In this document: positions 38,950 through 47,758 of the stretch, in pieces | How positions within the stretch are numbered: the stretch's first letter is position 1 | Layout: each line of letters starts with the position of its first letter | Source: Deltaproteobacteria bacterium | GTDB taxonomy: Bacteria; Desulfobacterota; GWC2-55-46 | Reading direction: 5' to 3' | Length of the DNA stretch: 64,000 bases | Assembly: GCA_016182655.1 (NCBI GenBank) | Contig: JACPGB010000012.1 | Location: 86,651 to 150,650, forward strand | Made by a program: the position numbers and the translations under genes | The notes under the pieces: generated by a model | Seen by the model: the letters and a program-made list of their open reading frames with translations, nothing else | The model's database searches: none | What the model was told of the DNA's origin: nothing

Positions 38950-40182
38950 ATGGACTTCAAAAGAGATGGCGGGAACGGGAGCGGTCCGGTCGATTACAAG
39001 CTCCCTGAATTCATCGTACCGGGTTTCAAGGCTTCCGGCGTAGTAGCAGGGATAAAGAAGAACGGCAGGAGAGACCTGGCGCTCATATTGAGCGATGTGC
39101 CTGCCTCAGCCGCCGCGCTATTCACCACCAACAAGGTCAAGGCCGCGCCTGTACTCCTCGGCATCGAGAGGATTAAAAAAGGGGTCTCAAGGGGTGTGGT
39201 AGTAAACAGCGGCAACGCCAACGCCTGCACCGGAAAAGACGGCATGAAGGTCGCGCTCGCCATGACCTCGGCCGTCGAGCGAGCGCTCGATCTTAAAAAA
39301 GGCGATATACTCGTCTCATCCACCGGCGTCATCGGCGTGCCCTTGCCGTGCGAAAAGGTAGAGGCCGCGGTCCCATCTCTCATTGAAGGCCTGAGCTACA
39401 AAGGCCTCGGACCGGCAACTGAAGCGATAATGACGACCGACGCCTTCCCGAAGTCTGCCGTAAGGGAGATAAAGATAGGTCCGAAGACCGTAACCATCGG
39501 CGGCATAGCCAAGGGCGCGGGCATGATATGCCCGAACATGGCGACCCTCCTTTCATATTTTTTGACCGACGCGAAGATAAAGGCCCCGTTGCTTAAGAAG
39601 GCGCTGAAAATAGCGGTAGACGCCTCCTTCAACAGTATCCTCGTAGACAACGACACCTCCACGAACGATACTTCCATGATATTCGCAAACGGAGTAAGCG
39701 GTGTAGAGATAAAAGACGGCACACCCGGCTTCAGGGCGTTCCTTAAGGCGCTTTCCGAAGTCTCTATCTCGCTCGCGCAGATGATCGTAAGGGACGGCGA
39801 GGGCGCAACACGCTTTCTGGAAATAAGCGTAAAAGGCGCGGCCTCGGATAAAGACGCTAAAAAGGGCGCAAAGACCGTCGCTGAATCCATGCTCGTCAAG
39901 ACCGCCTTCTTCGGAGGCGACCCTAACTGGGGGAGGATACTCGCGGCGCTCGGCAGGGCCGGGATTGCGTTGAAGGAAGAAAAGGTCTCTATAGCGTTCA
40001 ACGGCATCGAGGTCGTCAGGAACGGCCTCGACACCAACAGGGAAACAGAGGCCGCAGACGCCATAAAGACCCGGGACGTCGCGGTCGAGATAAATCTTGG
40101 ATCAGGCAAGGGCTCGGCAAGACTCTGGACAACAGACCTCTCTTACGAGTATGTTAAGATAAACTCGGCGTACAGGACTTAG
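38950..40182 (+). CDS. argJ: Glutamate N-acetyltransferase / amino-acid acetyltransferase ArgJ
   Basis: VVVNSGNANACTGKDGMK; self-cleavage region GIAKGAGMICPNMATLL; GGDPNWGRILAALGRAG. Confidence 0.97.
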   Translation: MDFKRDGGNGSGPVDYKLPEFIVPGFKASGVVAGIKKNGRRDLALILSDVPASAAALFTTNKVKAAPVLLGIERIKKGVSRGVVVNSGNANACTGKDGMKVALAMTSAVERALDLKKGDILVSSTGVIGVPLPCEKVEAAVPSLIEGLSYKGLGPATEAIMTTDAFPKSAVREIKIGPKTVTIGGIAKGAGMICPNMATLLSYFLTDAKIKAPLLKKALKIAVDASFNSILVDNDTSTNDTSMIFANGVSGVEIKDGTPGFRAFLKALSEVSISLAQMIVRDGEGATRFLEISVKGAASDKDAKKGAKTVAESMLVKTAFFGGDPNWGRILAALGRAGIALKEEKVSIAFNGIEVVRNGLDTNRETEAADAIKTRDVAVEINLGSGKGSARLWTTDLSYEYVKINSAYRT

Positions 40183-40250
40183 ATAAGGTCAGTGCCGTCC
40201 TTCAGAGAGCGGCTCTCAAAAGTCACAAAAGGATCAGGAGTTATAGAGCG

Positions 40251-41066
40251 TTGAAACAAAACGACACAAAATATCTTGAGTTGGTCTTGGAACCTATAAG
40301 AATATGTGCGAAATACAAACCAAAATTTGGTCAAGGAGCAAAGGGTGATGGCTTAACATTAGCTCAATTTCAGACGCTATATCAGAGCGACCCTTTTTAT
40401 AGTTGGTTCGGCCTTGACAATCCATTAATGTATGCCGCTCATAAAGCAGCTGGCGGAATGACTAGTGTCTATCGGCAGATAGGGATTGGATGTGAAAAAT
40501 TATTTCGTACCATACTAAAGGATTCACTCGAACTTGATGATCTTGATGTCACTTGGTCTTACGATATCCCCTTACCCAATGGGAAGGCTCGGACACTCTA
40601 CCTTGATGGGCGAGTTCCATTAGAAAAGATTTCAGACAAGGCTAAACGAGATCGCTTTCACTCTTGGATGAAAGACTCAGCCGATTCCATCGGCGTTGAT
40701 AAGAAGGTCTTCTCAAATTTAACTGGAACTGTCTTCGAAGTTCGCCAGGGATACAAGAGCAAAGACTCAAAGCGTCAGAATGCCGACATTGCTAATGCGG
40801 CAACGGCATACACGAAAGCATATTTACCTTGCGCCGTCATTCTTTCCACTCAGATTGACAGCGATATTCTATTGCGCTATCGCGCGGAAAAGTGGACAAT
40901 TATCACTGGCATTGAAGGCTCAAAGGACCCGCTAATTTCTACATACGATTTTATGCGCGATGTTATTGGCTACGACTTAGCAGCCTTCTTTAAGAGAAAT
41001 AGCAAGGCGCTACGGAAAGAGATTGATGCCGTGTTGAAGGATTTACTCACGCCGGAGACCAATTGA
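40251..41066 (+). CDS. Type II restriction endonuclease (candidate BsoBI/AvaI-like), TTG start
   Basis: TLYLDGRVPLEKI...VFEVRQGYKSKDSKRQNADIANAATAYTKAYLPCAVILSTQIDSDILLRYR; directly followed by a DNA methyltransferase; AT-rich. Confidence 0.65.
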   Translation: MKQNDTKYLELVLEPIRICAKYKPKFGQGAKGDGLTLAQFQTLYQSDPFYSWFGLDNPLMYAAHKAAGGMTSVYRQIGIGCEKLFRTILKDSLELDDLDVTWSYDIPLPNGKARTLYLDGRVPLEKISDKAKRDRFHSWMKDSADSIGVDKKVFSNLTGTVFEVRQGYKSKDSKRQNADIANAATAYTKAYLPCAVILSTQIDSDILLRYRAEKWTIITGIEGSKDPLISTYDFMRDVIGYDLAAFFKRNSKALRKEIDAVLKDLLTPETN

Positions 41067-42298
41067 TGGGCATGGTTATCGGCTCAAAACAACTACGCCA
41101 ACGTGCGGACTACACTTACAAATTCAATATCAAAACCGGGCGGCATGGTTGGCTACGCCTCACCCCTGCATACTCTCTAAAAGTCGTAGAAGAACTAATT
41201 GTCGGCCATGAGCAAGCGCGACGGATATTTGACCCGTTTTGTGGCACGGGGACGACAGCATTGAGTGCGGCTTATTATGGGCATGAAGGCGTAACTGTCG
41301 ATATTAACCCGTTTTTGGTGTGGCTTTCCAAAGCGAAAACTGCGCACTATTCATTACGAGATATAGCCACTACACGAGATGCATGTGCTCTTACTCTTGA
41401 GTTAGTAAAAAAAAATGCTGTCGAGCCTGTTTCAACTCCTCCGCTCCATAACATTGAGAGATGGTGGAATCCCAAAGCAATAAATTTCTTGCGACTACTC
41501 CAAGCTGCCGTATCGGTGGCAACCAAAGAGCGTACCGTTGAACACACATTGTTGCTGGTTGCATTTTGCCGTTCTTTGATCAAACTATCAAATGCAGCTT
41601 TCAATCATCAATCTATGTCATTTAGAGATGACCGACAACTTGATTTTGAAATGGATATGGCAAGTGTGTTTGCTGAAGATGTGCGTTTTGTGTTAAATGG
41701 AGCTAATGAAAACCCGGTTGGCCTTGCGCAAGTGATCTGTGGTGATTCAAGGTACCCGTCGGGAGTTGTAGAAGGGCCATTCGATTTGGTCATAACCTCT
41801 CCGCCTTATGCTAACAGGATGTCGTATATTCGAGAACTTCGACCTTACATGTACTGGCTCAATTTTTTAGCGAATGGTCGTGATGCTGGCGAACTTGACT
41901 GGACAGCTATTGGTGGCACATGGGGTATAGCCACAAGCCGTCTATCAGATTGGAGGCGCAACACCGAACACTTCAGGAGTGACAAGCTCAATGATGTCCT
42001 TAGTCAAATCGCTAACACAGATAACAAGAACGGAGTAGTTCTTGCCAATTATGTTGCTAAATATTGTGATGATATGTGGGCGCATTTTAAGGATATAAGG
42101 CGTGTTTTATCTGCTGGAGCGGAAGTGCATTATATTGTAGGTAATTCTACATTTTATGGCGTCCTAGTCCCTACTGAAATATTATATGCAGAGATGTTAT
42201 TGGCTTTGGGGTTTAATGATGTCGAGTGTCGGCCTATTCGTAAGCGCAATTCGAAAAAAGAATTGGTAGAATTTGATGTCGTAGCTCGATGGGGATAA
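41063..42298 (+). CDS. DNA methyltransferase (SPPY type, probably N4-cytosine or N6-adenine)
   Basis: Motif I RIFDPFCGTGTTALSAAYYGHEGVTVDINP; motif IV FDLVITSPPYANRMSYIRELRPYMYWL. Confidence 0.88.
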   Translation: MMGMVIGSKQLRQRADYTYKFNIKTGRHGWLRLTPAYSLKVVEELIVGHEQARRIFDPFCGTGTTALSAAYYGHEGVTVDINPFLVWLSKAKTAHYSLRDIATTRDACALTLELVKKNAVEPVSTPPLHNIERWWNPKAINFLRLLQAAVSVATKERTVEHTLLLVAFCRSLIKLSNAAFNHQSMSFRDDRQLDFEMDMASVFAEDVRFVLNGANENPVGLAQVICGDSRYPSGVVEGPFDLVITSPPYANRMSYIRELRPYMYWLNFLANGRDAGELDWTAIGGTWGIATSRLSDWRRNTEHFRSDKLNDVLSQIANTDNKNGVVLANYVAKYCDDMWAHFKDIRRVLSAGAEVHYIVGNSTFYGVLVPTEILYAEMLLALGFNDVECRPIRKRNSKKELVEFDVVARWG

Positions 42299-42403
42299 TA
42301 GCTTTTTGAGTAACTAACATTTAGCAAAATTTCACAGCATTTCCTAATTCTCATTTAAAGAAAATGTTAGTGACACGACAACCTTTTAAAATAGGAGGCC
42401 AGC

Positions 42404-42826
42404 GTGGGGCTTTTCGCCAAAGAGGCAGACAGGTGGTTGAGGCAGGCGGAGTATGATCTTAGGGCCGCGGAGTGGAATCAGCAGGGCGGTTTTTTCGCCC
42501 CGGCCTGTTTCTGGGCGCAACAGAGCGCGGCCAAATCGCTCCGCTCGTTCCTGTTTTTTAACGGCGAGGACGCGAGAGAAACCCGCTCGGTCGTTGAGCT
42601 CATCGACCGGGCGATCACTTACGAAGAGGAGTTCCGGTCGTTCGTAGGCACTTCCACGAGCCTCGACATCTACTACAAGACCTCCCGGTTCCCGGACGCC
42701 ATACCCGGCGGCATACCGGCCGACGTCATAACCGAAAAGGACTCGAAGGACGCGGTGAAGCAGGCTTCCGACATAATCGCCGTGGTCGAGAGGAAGAGAA
42801 AGAGTTTTTTGCCGGAGACCATGTGA
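42404..42826 (+). CDS. HEPN domain protein
   Basis: EADRWLRQAEYDLRAAEWNQQGGFFAPACFWAQQSAAKSLRSFLFFNGEDARETRSVVELI...RFPDAIPGGIPADVITEKDSKDAVKQASDII. Confidence 0.85.
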   Translation: MGLFAKEADRWLRQAEYDLRAAEWNQQGGFFAPACFWAQQSAAKSLRSFLFFNGEDARETRSVVELIDRAITYEEEFRSFVGTSTSLDIYYKTSRFPDAIPGGIPADVITEKDSKDAVKQASDIIAVVERKRKSFLPETM

Positions 42827-42855
42827 AGAAGGTCTCATGGTAGCAGGTAACATAG

Positions 42856-43629
42856 ATGCCTGACGCTCTCTTTATCCTGCCTTTTTTGTTCGGGGCCGTC
42901 GTAGGGAGTTTCCTGAATGTCTGCATCTGCCGCCTCCCGGAGAAGGTCTCCGTCGTCTCTCCGCCCTCAAGGTGTCCCGCGTGCGGCGCATCCATCCCTT
43001 TCTATTATAATATCCCCATAATCGGGTGGTTCGTTTTGAGGGGCAAGGCCGCGTGTTGCGGGGCCCCCCTCTCTATCAAATACCCGCTCGTCGAGGCGCT
43101 GACAGCCGTCTTCGCCGCGCTACTCGCGATCAAATTCGGCATAGGTGTCGAGCTCTTCGTCTACTTCGCCTTTGTCTCGGCGCTCATCGTCGTCACATTC
43201 ATCGACCTTAAACACCAAATAATCCCGGACGTCATCAGCCTCCCCGGCATCGTCATAGGTCTCATTCTTTCGTGGGTCATGCCCGTCGGCATAGTCGACG
43301 CCCTCATAGGCGCGGCCTTCGGCGGCGGCATACTCTTCGGCATAGCCGCGGCCTACCTCCTCCTTACCGGCCACGACGGCATGGGCGGGGGCGACATAAA
43401 GCTCCTCGCCATGATAGGGGCCTTCCTCGGATGGAAGGGCGTCATAGTGACGCTCCTTTTGGGGTCGTTCCTCGGGGCTTTTGTCGGCGTCATATTCATG
43501 GCCTTTGCCGGAAAGGGCTCGAAGTTCCCGATACCCTTCGGGCCGTTCCTCGCGCTCGGCGCCCTCGCGTATCTTTTTTTCGGCGAAGAGCTCATCAGTT
43601 GGTACATAATGAGGGCCGTTGGGGCTTAA
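42856..43629 (+). CDS. pilD: Prepilin peptidase / leader peptidase
   Basis: GSFLNVCICRLPEKVSVVSPPSRCPACGASIPFYYNIPIIGWFVLRGKAACCGAPLSIKYPLVEA; GHDGMGGGDIKLLAMIGAFLGWK. Confidence 0.96.
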   Translation: MPDALFILPFLFGAVVGSFLNVCICRLPEKVSVVSPPSRCPACGASIPFYYNIPIIGWFVLRGKAACCGAPLSIKYPLVEALTAVFAALLAIKFGIGVELFVYFAFVSALIVVTFIDLKHQIIPDVISLPGIVIGLILSWVMPVGIVDALIGAAFGGGILFGIAAAYLLLTGHDGMGGGDIKLLAMIGAFLGWKGVIVTLLLGSFLGAFVGVIFMAFAGKGSKFPIPFGPFLALGALAYLFFGEELISWYIMRAVGA

Positions 43630-43659
43630 GGGGAGGGGACGGATAGCTGATAAGGTGCT

Positions 43660-45237
43660 ATGGACAGGGAGAGTTTTTTTAGACCCTGGCAGGACCCTAT
43701 GAAAGATTCCATGATGAAGCGCTCTCTTGGCATAAGGTTCCAGCTCATCGCCGGGATAGTCATAATAACGCTCGCGTCCATCGGACTCATCGGCGCCTTG
43801 AGCGTCGTCATCATCGAGAGGACCGCATTTTACTGGAAGGTGAACGAGGCCGAGAGGCTCGTCGCCTTTGTCCGCGCCGCATCCCCGCCTGAGACCGAAG
43901 ACCCGTCCATTGGTTATCGTTACGCAGTGAAGGCGTTGAAAGAGTCCGGCGCCGCCGAGTACGCGATAGTCGGCCCCGGCGGGCGCGTCCTTGCAGGCGA
44001 GCTCAAGACCAGAGAGCCCGGAGGCGAGGTCGTCTATTCCGGCGAGTCCGTCACCATTCGGAGGCGCGGAGGCGGCTGGCTCCACGGCATCGGGGACGCC
44101 CTTCATGTGACCGCGCGGCTCAAGCAGGAGGAGAAGGACGGCTACCTGAGCTTCGTCATGCCTCTTTCCGGCGCGAAAGAGGACCTCTCTGAGGTGAGAA
44201 GGTTCCTCGTCATCTACGCCCTCCTCGACACCGTCATCATAGTCGTATTCGGCGCGTACTTTCTCTCCCGCTACATAGTGGGGCCGATAAGGGCGCTCGA
44301 TAAGGCGGCCACTCGCATAGCCGGAGGGAATCTCGACGAGAGGGCCGACGCTCATGTCGACAACGAGGTCGGGTCCCTTGCCGCGTCCTTCAACACCATG
44401 GCCGACAGGTTATCGTCCGAGATAAAGAGCCTCGAGCGCGTGAACCAGGAACTCAATACCGCGCAGGAAGAGTTGCTCCGCTCTTCCACCCTCGCGGTCG
44501 TCGGCAGGCTCGCGGCAGGCATCGCGCACGAGGTCGGGAACCCGCTCGGCGCGGTCAACGGCTACCTCGACATACTCGCGAAGGGCGGCTTGAGCAAAGA
44601 CGAGGAACAAGATATCCTTGAGAGGACCGTAAAGGAGGTCTCAAGAATAGACTTCATCGTAAGGGAGTTTCTCGAGATCTCGCGTCCGGCGTCGACCCCG
44701 CTCGAGCCGGTGGACATGAATTCAGTCGTAAGGGAGACGGTCACGACCCTCGAGGCGCACAAAGATTTCAAGGGAATAGACACGGCCTTTGTGTTAAAAG
44801 AGGGATTGCCTCCGGTTTTGATAGACGCGAGAAAGCTCCGGCAGGTCTTCATGAACATACTCATGAACGCGGCACATTCGTTCGCGGGGACCGGAGGCGC
44901 CAGGAGGGTGACGGTAGAGTCGGGGACCGAGACGAAGGCCGTCTCAAGGCGCAGACGCAAGGACGACCCGCGGTTTTCTCCGGGCCGCGAAAGGGATTTC
45001 GTATTCATACGCATAACCGACGAAGGCTCCGGCATGAGCGAGGAGGCGGCCACGCGCATCTTCGAGCCGTTCTACACGACCAAGGGTCCGTCCATGGGCA
45101 CGGGGCTCGGGCTCTTCGTCTCGCAGTCGATAATAAAGACGTACGGCGGCGAGATCACGCTCTCGTCGAGTGCCGGAGCCGGGTCGTCCTTTACGGTCTC
45201 GCTTCCGGCGTCTGACGAAAAGGGCGAAAAGGCGTAG
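43660..45237 (+). CDS. Sensor histidine kinase (HAMP-HisKA-HATPase), PilS/NtrB-like partner
   Basis: LAVVGRLAAGIAHEVGNPLGAVNGYLDIL; GTGLGLFVSQSIIKTYGG. Confidence 0.92.
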   Translation: MDRESFFRPWQDPMKDSMMKRSLGIRFQLIAGIVIITLASIGLIGALSVVIIERTAFYWKVNEAERLVAFVRAASPPETEDPSIGYRYAVKALKESGAAEYAIVGPGGRVLAGELKTREPGGEVVYSGESVTIRRRGGGWLHGIGDALHVTARLKQEEKDGYLSFVMPLSGAKEDLSEVRRFLVIYALLDTVIIVVFGAYFLSRYIVGPIRALDKAATRIAGGNLDERADAHVDNEVGSLAASFNTMADRLSSEIKSLERVNQELNTAQEELLRSSTLAVVGRLAAGIAHEVGNPLGAVNGYLDILAKGGLSKDEEQDILERTVKEVSRIDFIVREFLEISRPASTPLEPVDMNSVVRETVTTLEAHKDFKGIDTAFVLKEGLPPVLIDARKLRQVFMNILMNAAHSFAGTGGARRVTVESGTETKAVSRRRRKDDPRFSPGRERDFVFIRITDEGSGMSEEAATRIFEPFYTTKGPSMGTGLGLFVSQSIIKTYGGEITLSSSAGAGSSFTVSLPASDEKGEKA

Positions 45238-45239
45238 CG

Positions 45240-46628
45240 ATGAGGATACTCATAATAGACGACGAAGACTCGATGCGGCACATGCTCTCGGTGATACTTA
45301 AGCGCGAGGGCTACGAGCCGGTCTCCGTTGCCGACGCCGGAAGAGCGCTCGACCTCCTTGAGGCCGACGACTTCGACTTCATACTCTGCGACATAAGGAT
45401 GCCGGGGATGGACGGGCTTGCGTTCCTCAAGGCCTTGAAGGACAGGGGGCTCGCGCGGACAGTCATCATGATGAGCGCCTACGGGACGTTCGACACGGCG
45501 ATCGAGTGCATGAAGCTCGGGGCTTACGACTATATATCCAAGCCCTTCAAGGCCGACGAGATAGTACTAACGGTCAAAAAGGCCGAGGAGCGGGAAAAGC
45601 TCAAGAGGGAAAACCAGCGCCTTAAGGCAGAGGCGCTCGAAGAGTACGACTTCACGAACATATACACCGAAGACGGGAAGATGATCTCCATACTCGGCCT
45701 CGTGAAGAAGGTCGCCGACTACTCGACCTCGGTCCTCATATTAGGCGAGTCGGGCACCGGCAAGGAGCTCGTCGCAAGGGCCATACACTACGGGGGCGCA
45801 AGGGCGCAGAAGCCCTTTGTCACGGTCAACTGCGGGGCGATCCCCGGCGCGCTCCTTGAAAGCGAGCTCTTCGGACATGTGAAGGGCGCCTTTACCGACG
45901 CGCACAGGACCAAGACCGGGCTCTTCCAGGAGGCCGAGTGCGGGACGATATTCCTGGACGAGGTCGGCGAGCTCCCGATGGAACTCCAGGTGAAGCTCTT
46001 GCGCGCGCTCCAGGAGGGAGAGATAAGGAAGGTCGGGGACACCAAGCCCGTCAAGGTCGACGTCAGGGTCGTGGCCGCGACCCTCAAGGACCTTAAAGAG
46101 GAGATACGGAAAGGCTCGTTCAGGGAAGACCTCTACTACAGGCTGAACGTCATAGAGATAAAACTCCCGCCGCTAAGCGAGAGGCCCGTTGACATTCGGG
46201 GGCTCGCCCTGCGCTTCGTCGAAAAATACTCCAGAAAGTTCGGAAAGCCTCCGAAGAGGGTCTCGGAGGAGGCGTTTGCGGTCCTTGAGGGCTATGGATG
46301 GCCGGGCAACATCAGAGAGCTCGAGAACGTGATAGAGAGGGCGATGATACTCGAGGAGACCGATACCATACGGCCGAAGTCCCTGCCGATAGCGGGGCCG
46401 GACGCCGGGCCGCGTACGACTACGGTTGCCGGTGTTGCGCCGTCAGTTTCAACCGCTACGCTACCCGCAACGGAGGAACTGTCCATCAAGCGCGCCCAGG
46501 AGGCGATGGAGAGAGACCTCATAAGGAGGGCGCTCGAAAAGACCCGCAACAACAAGACCAAGGCCGCCGAGATACTCGAGATAAGCCACAGGGCCCTCCT
46601 TTACAAGATAAAAAATTACGGGCTATGA
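45240..46628 (+). CDS. Sigma54-dependent response regulator (PilR/NtrC family)
   Basis: Receiver DYDFILCDIRMPGMDG-type motif; AAA+ GESGTGKELVARAIH, ELFGHVKGAFTDAHRTKTGLF; C-terminal Fis-like HTH TKAAEILEISHRALLYKIKNY. Confidence 0.96.
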   Translation: MRILIIDDEDSMRHMLSVILKREGYEPVSVADAGRALDLLEADDFDFILCDIRMPGMDGLAFLKALKDRGLARTVIMMSAYGTFDTAIECMKLGAYDYISKPFKADEIVLTVKKAEEREKLKRENQRLKAEALEEYDFTNIYTEDGKMISILGLVKKVADYSTSVLILGESGTGKELVARAIHYGGARAQKPFVTVNCGAIPGALLESELFGHVKGAFTDAHRTKTGLFQEAECGTIFLDEVGELPMELQVKLLRALQEGEIRKVGDTKPVKVDVRVVAATLKDLKEEIRKGSFREDLYYRLNVIEIKLPPLSERPVDIRGLALRFVEKYSRKFGKPPKRVSEEAFAVLEGYGWPGNIRELENVIERAMILEETDTIRPKSLPIAGPDAGPRTTTVAGVAPSVSTATLPATEELSIKRAQEAMERDLIRRALEKTRNNKTKAAEILEISHRALLYKIKNYGL

Positions 46629-46694
46629 AAAGATTTCATAGCTTCTTGCCCTGTCTATATAGCATGAATCTAATGAATTCAGGTACTTTGCTTC

Positions 46695-46710
46695 TGGCAT
46701 ATCGCTTGCA
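46695..46710 (+). promoter_or_regulatory. Putative sigma54 (-24/-12) promoter of the minor pilin operon
   Basis: TGGCATATCGCTTGCA matches the TGGCACG-N4-TTGCW spacing; ATG at 46734. Confidence 0.7.
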
Positions 46711-46733
46711 TAATTTCACGGTAGAGGATTGGT

Positions 46734-47237
46734 ATGTCAGAGATACGGACAAATAAGAAGGCAGTTGGCGGCTCAAGAGGGTATTCCCTCGTGGAGCTTT
46801 TGGTAGTCCTGGGGTTGGCCGCAACGATAGTCGCCATTGGCGTGCCCGCGCTCATCGGCCAGATGAATCACCTGAGGCTGACGAGGTCGGTGCGCGACAT
46901 GTCGGTCGAGCTCAACGCCGCGCGTCTTAAGGCGATCGCCCAGAACAAGAGGTACAGGGTGCGCTTTACGCTCAGCGCCGCCCCTACCGTCGATACCTAC
47001 AGGCTTCAGTACTATGATGACCCCTCCATCAGTTGGCTGGATGAAACTACCCATGCGACCAAGGAGGTCGAGCCGGGTATCGACATCGTGAGCCCCGGAG
47101 CCAGTTTCGATGTCGAGTTCTGGCCCCAGGGCAGGGGGACCGATACCGAGATATGCGTGCAGTATACGGCCTCCGACAAGATGACGGTCGACGTCGAGCT
47201 CGCCATGGGAAGGGTCACGATTGAAAACGGATGTTAA
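46734..47237 (+). CDS. Minor pseudopilin, GspH/FimT family
   Basis: Class III signal SRGYSLVELLVVLGLAATIVAIGVPALIGQ. Confidence 0.88.
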   Translation: MSEIRTNKKAVGGSRGYSLVELLVVLGLAATIVAIGVPALIGQMNHLRLTRSVRDMSVELNAARLKAIAQNKRYRVRFTLSAAPTVDTYRLQYYDDPSISWLDETTHATKEVEPGIDIVSPGASFDVEFWPQGRGTDTEICVQYTASDKMTVDVELAMGRVTIENGC

Positions 47238-47742
47238 AAATGTGGAGGAGGCCATGACAGGCTCCCGCGGTTTTACGCTCGTAGAGGTCCTGATAGCCGT
47301 TACTATCCTCTCGATAGGCATACTCGGGATAGCCGGGCTCGCGGGCACGGTCGTGAAGTCCTCGTCGTACAGCAAGTCCGTCACCCAGGCCACGAACATA
47401 GCCCAGGACAAGATAGAGTCGCTCCTCTCCGTAGACTTCGACAACCTCCAGTCGACCGACACCACCACCGCGCGGACGGACTTGAGGAGGACGTGCGTCC
47501 AGACCGACGCCACGCTCGCGAGGCCCGTCTATACCTGCACGCCTTCATCGACGATAACGAAGGACGGCAGGACATACACGTGGGCGTACACGGTTACGCT
47601 TATAGACCTGGACGCCAGCGGCAACGCGAGCGCCGACGGTCTTAAAAGGCTCGACGTCACGGTATCGTGGATGGACGCCGTATGGAACAGCACGAGGAGC
47701 CTGACACTTACGACCTTAAGAAGCGCGGAGTTCGTGAACTAG
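47221..47742 (+). CDS. pilV: Minor prepilin PilV-like
   Basis: SRGFTLVEVLIAVTILSIGILGIAGLAGTVVKSS. Confidence 0.85.
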   Translation: MKTDVKNVEEAMTGSRGFTLVEVLIAVTILSIGILGIAGLAGTVVKSSSYSKSVTQATNIAQDKIESLLSVDFDNLQSTDTTTARTDLRRTCVQTDATLARPVYTCTPSSTITKDGRTYTWAYTVTLIDLDASGNASADGLKRLDVTVSWMDAVWNSTRSLTLTTLRSAEFVN

Positions 47743-47758
47743 CCCTAAAACGAGAGGC

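Noticed and set aside
40251-42826. A complete multi-gene phage-defence island including the HEPN gene
   Set aside because: Only a two-gene R-M module is compositionally foreign; HEPN has host-like composition and no partner, so a joint system is not supported
43120-44355. 411-aa minus-strand ORF antisense to pilD and the sensor kinase
   Set aside because: Shadow ORF; opposite strand encodes unambiguous prepilin peptidase and kinase
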